64,000 bases of DNA from Cyclobacteriaceae bacterium (GTDB taxonomy: Bacteria > Bacteroidota > Bacteroidia > Cytophagales > Cyclobacteriaceae): the NCBI GenBank assembly GCA_026003355.1, contig BPHC01000006.1, positions 170,512 to 234,511 of the forward strand. Direction: 5' to 3'. A program made the translations under genes and the position numbers. Positions within the stretch are counted from its first letter, which is position 1; the number at the start of each line of letters is the position of its first letter. Under the pieces are notes generated by a model. The model was not told where the DNA came from. It was given only the letters and a program-made list of their open reading frames with translations, and made no database searches. This document shows, in pieces, positions 63,084 through 64,000 of this stretch.

Positions 63084-64000
63084 CTATTTCAGGCTGGCGA
63101 GGGCGGTTTTTATCCGGCTTAAAGCTTCCCTGAGTTCAGCTTCTGATGCCGCATATGACAAGCGTATGCAGTTGGCATCGCCAAATGCTCCGCCCGGAAC
63201 CAGCGAAACATGTGCCTTCTCCAGCAGGTACAGGCACAAATCCAGATCGTTGCGTATTAACCGGCCGCCATCGGTCTTACCGAAATAGTGCGACACATCA
63301 GGAAAAAAGTAAAAGGCTCCCTGCGGGTAATTGGACTTAATTCCAGGAATTTCTTTTAACATGGTATATACAACATCTCTGCGTTTCCGGTATTCTTCGG
63401 CCATGGCCTTTGTGGAGGCCAGGCTGCCCGTAATGGCGGCCAAAGCTGCCCGCTGGGCTATGGAGCAATTGGCAGAGGTAAGCTGGCCCTGTATTTTCGC
63501 ACATCCATCGGCAATCCATTTGGGGGCGGCCAGATAGCCCACACGCCAGCCGGTCATGGCAAATCCTTTTGCAAATCCGTTAATGGTAATGGTGCGTTCG
63601 AACATGCCGGGTAACGATGCCATGCTCACCGTTTCGCCTGTAAAGTTGATGTGCTCATAAATTTCATCGGCAATTACCAGCACATTGGGGTGCTTTTGTA
63701 TTACTGCCGCTATGGCTTCCAGTTCCTTGCGCGTAAATACCGAGCCGGAGGGATTGCAGGGCGAAGAAAATATAATAGCCCGCGTACGGGGTGTTAAGGC
63801 CGCCTCTACCTGGGCAGGCGTTACCTTAAAATCATGTTCAATGGTTCCGCGAACAAATACCGGAGTGGCCTCGCACAGCCGAATCAGCGCATCATAGCTT
63901 ACCCAGTAGGGCGAAAAAAACAATTACCTCATCACCCGGATTAAGCAGGGCAAGCATAGCGTTGGCTATGGATTGTTTTGCGCCATTGGAAACAACGATG
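63084..64000 (-). CDS. Pyridoxal-phosphate aminotransferase, aspartate type (5' end outside the window, one frameshift)
   Basis: Transaminates aspartate (or a similar amino acid) with 2-oxoglutarate. The C-terminal 280 residues are clear: VIADEIYEHINF, PLP lysine in TINGFAKGFAMTGWRVGYLA, and SSPCNPSGSVFTRKELE. The N-terminal piece to the window edge (VVSNGAKQSIANAMLALLNP, GDEVIVF) is one frame off; six T instead of seven at 63914-63920 (A run on the plus strand) gives GDEVIVFSPYWVSYDALIRL. It lies beside the Glu/Asp symporters, giving uptake and transamination together. Confidence 0.9.

Overview
The window looks like chromosomal DNA of a Bacteroidota bacterium, most likely of the Cytophagales type. 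The signs are an Oar-like TonB-dependent receptor, several TAnnTTTG promoter elements, almost no Shine-Dalgarno sequences, a GlcNAc-6-P deaminase fused to a PIG-L domain, an FHS-family sugar transporter, ClpC, and the haaO-kynU-kmo kynurenine cluster. Coding density is high and most genes are housekeeping. I recognise no DNA-binding transcription factor gene in the 64 kb.

Layout. 0-4.7 kb: end of an OmpA/Oar-type TonB receptor, a terminator, and a frameshifted mltF. 4.7-10.8 kb: a kynurenine catabolic block, with haaO-kynU-kmo-hypothetical on the minus strand and an atypical SDR plus an aminomuconate-semialdehyde-type dehydrogenase on the plus strand. 10.8-13.8 kb: an AT-rich accessory island with small secreted or membrane proteins of unknown function, bracketed by two copies of a compound repeat (a 40-bp element plus a degenerate 5' fragment of pnuC). 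13.8-19.8 kb: gltBD glutamate synthase. 20-21.2 kb: pnuC and a NadR-type kinase (nicotinamide riboside salvage). 21.4-23.7 kb: FHS transporter and a nucleotidyltransferase. 23.7-29.2 kb: the rod-shape operon mreB-mreC-mreD-mrdA-rodA. 29.3-40.3 kb: purH, an EamA exporter, dusB, a CPBP protease with cdsA, glutamate dehydrogenase, psd, a desaturase, YihY, a thioesterase and mltG. 40.4-51 kb: tsaC, wbqC-like, clpC, a VWA membrane protein, rarA, initiator tRNA-Met, era, der, a 58-residue lipoprotein and a SprT-like protein. 51-54.7 kb: amino-sugar and peptidoglycan recycling (nagB/PIG-L, murQ, kinase). 54.7-64 kb: a UbiA/cytochrome b5/RDD group, an M19 dipeptidase, a methionine aminotransferase with an omega-amidase, an Nfu protein, two tandem dicarboxylate symporters and a partial aspartate aminotransferase.

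Functional themes. NAD and tryptophan metabolism (kynurenine genes, pnuC-nadR) and nitrogen assimilation (gltBD, gdh, aminotransferases, Glu/Asp symporters) recur. Cell-wall growth and recycling genes (mre/rod, mltF, mltG, nagB, murQ) form a third theme.

Data quality matters here. At least twelve single-base length changes in homopolymers break otherwise conserved genes (mltF, gltB, rodA, mreD, mreC, mreB, a symporter, an aminotransferase), and all but one are one base too many. This is the pattern of uncorrected long-read consensus errors, and corrected lengths match the families. I therefore annotate these as single genes with frameshifts. The most interesting undescribed feature is the AT-rich island with its pnuC-derived flanking repeats.
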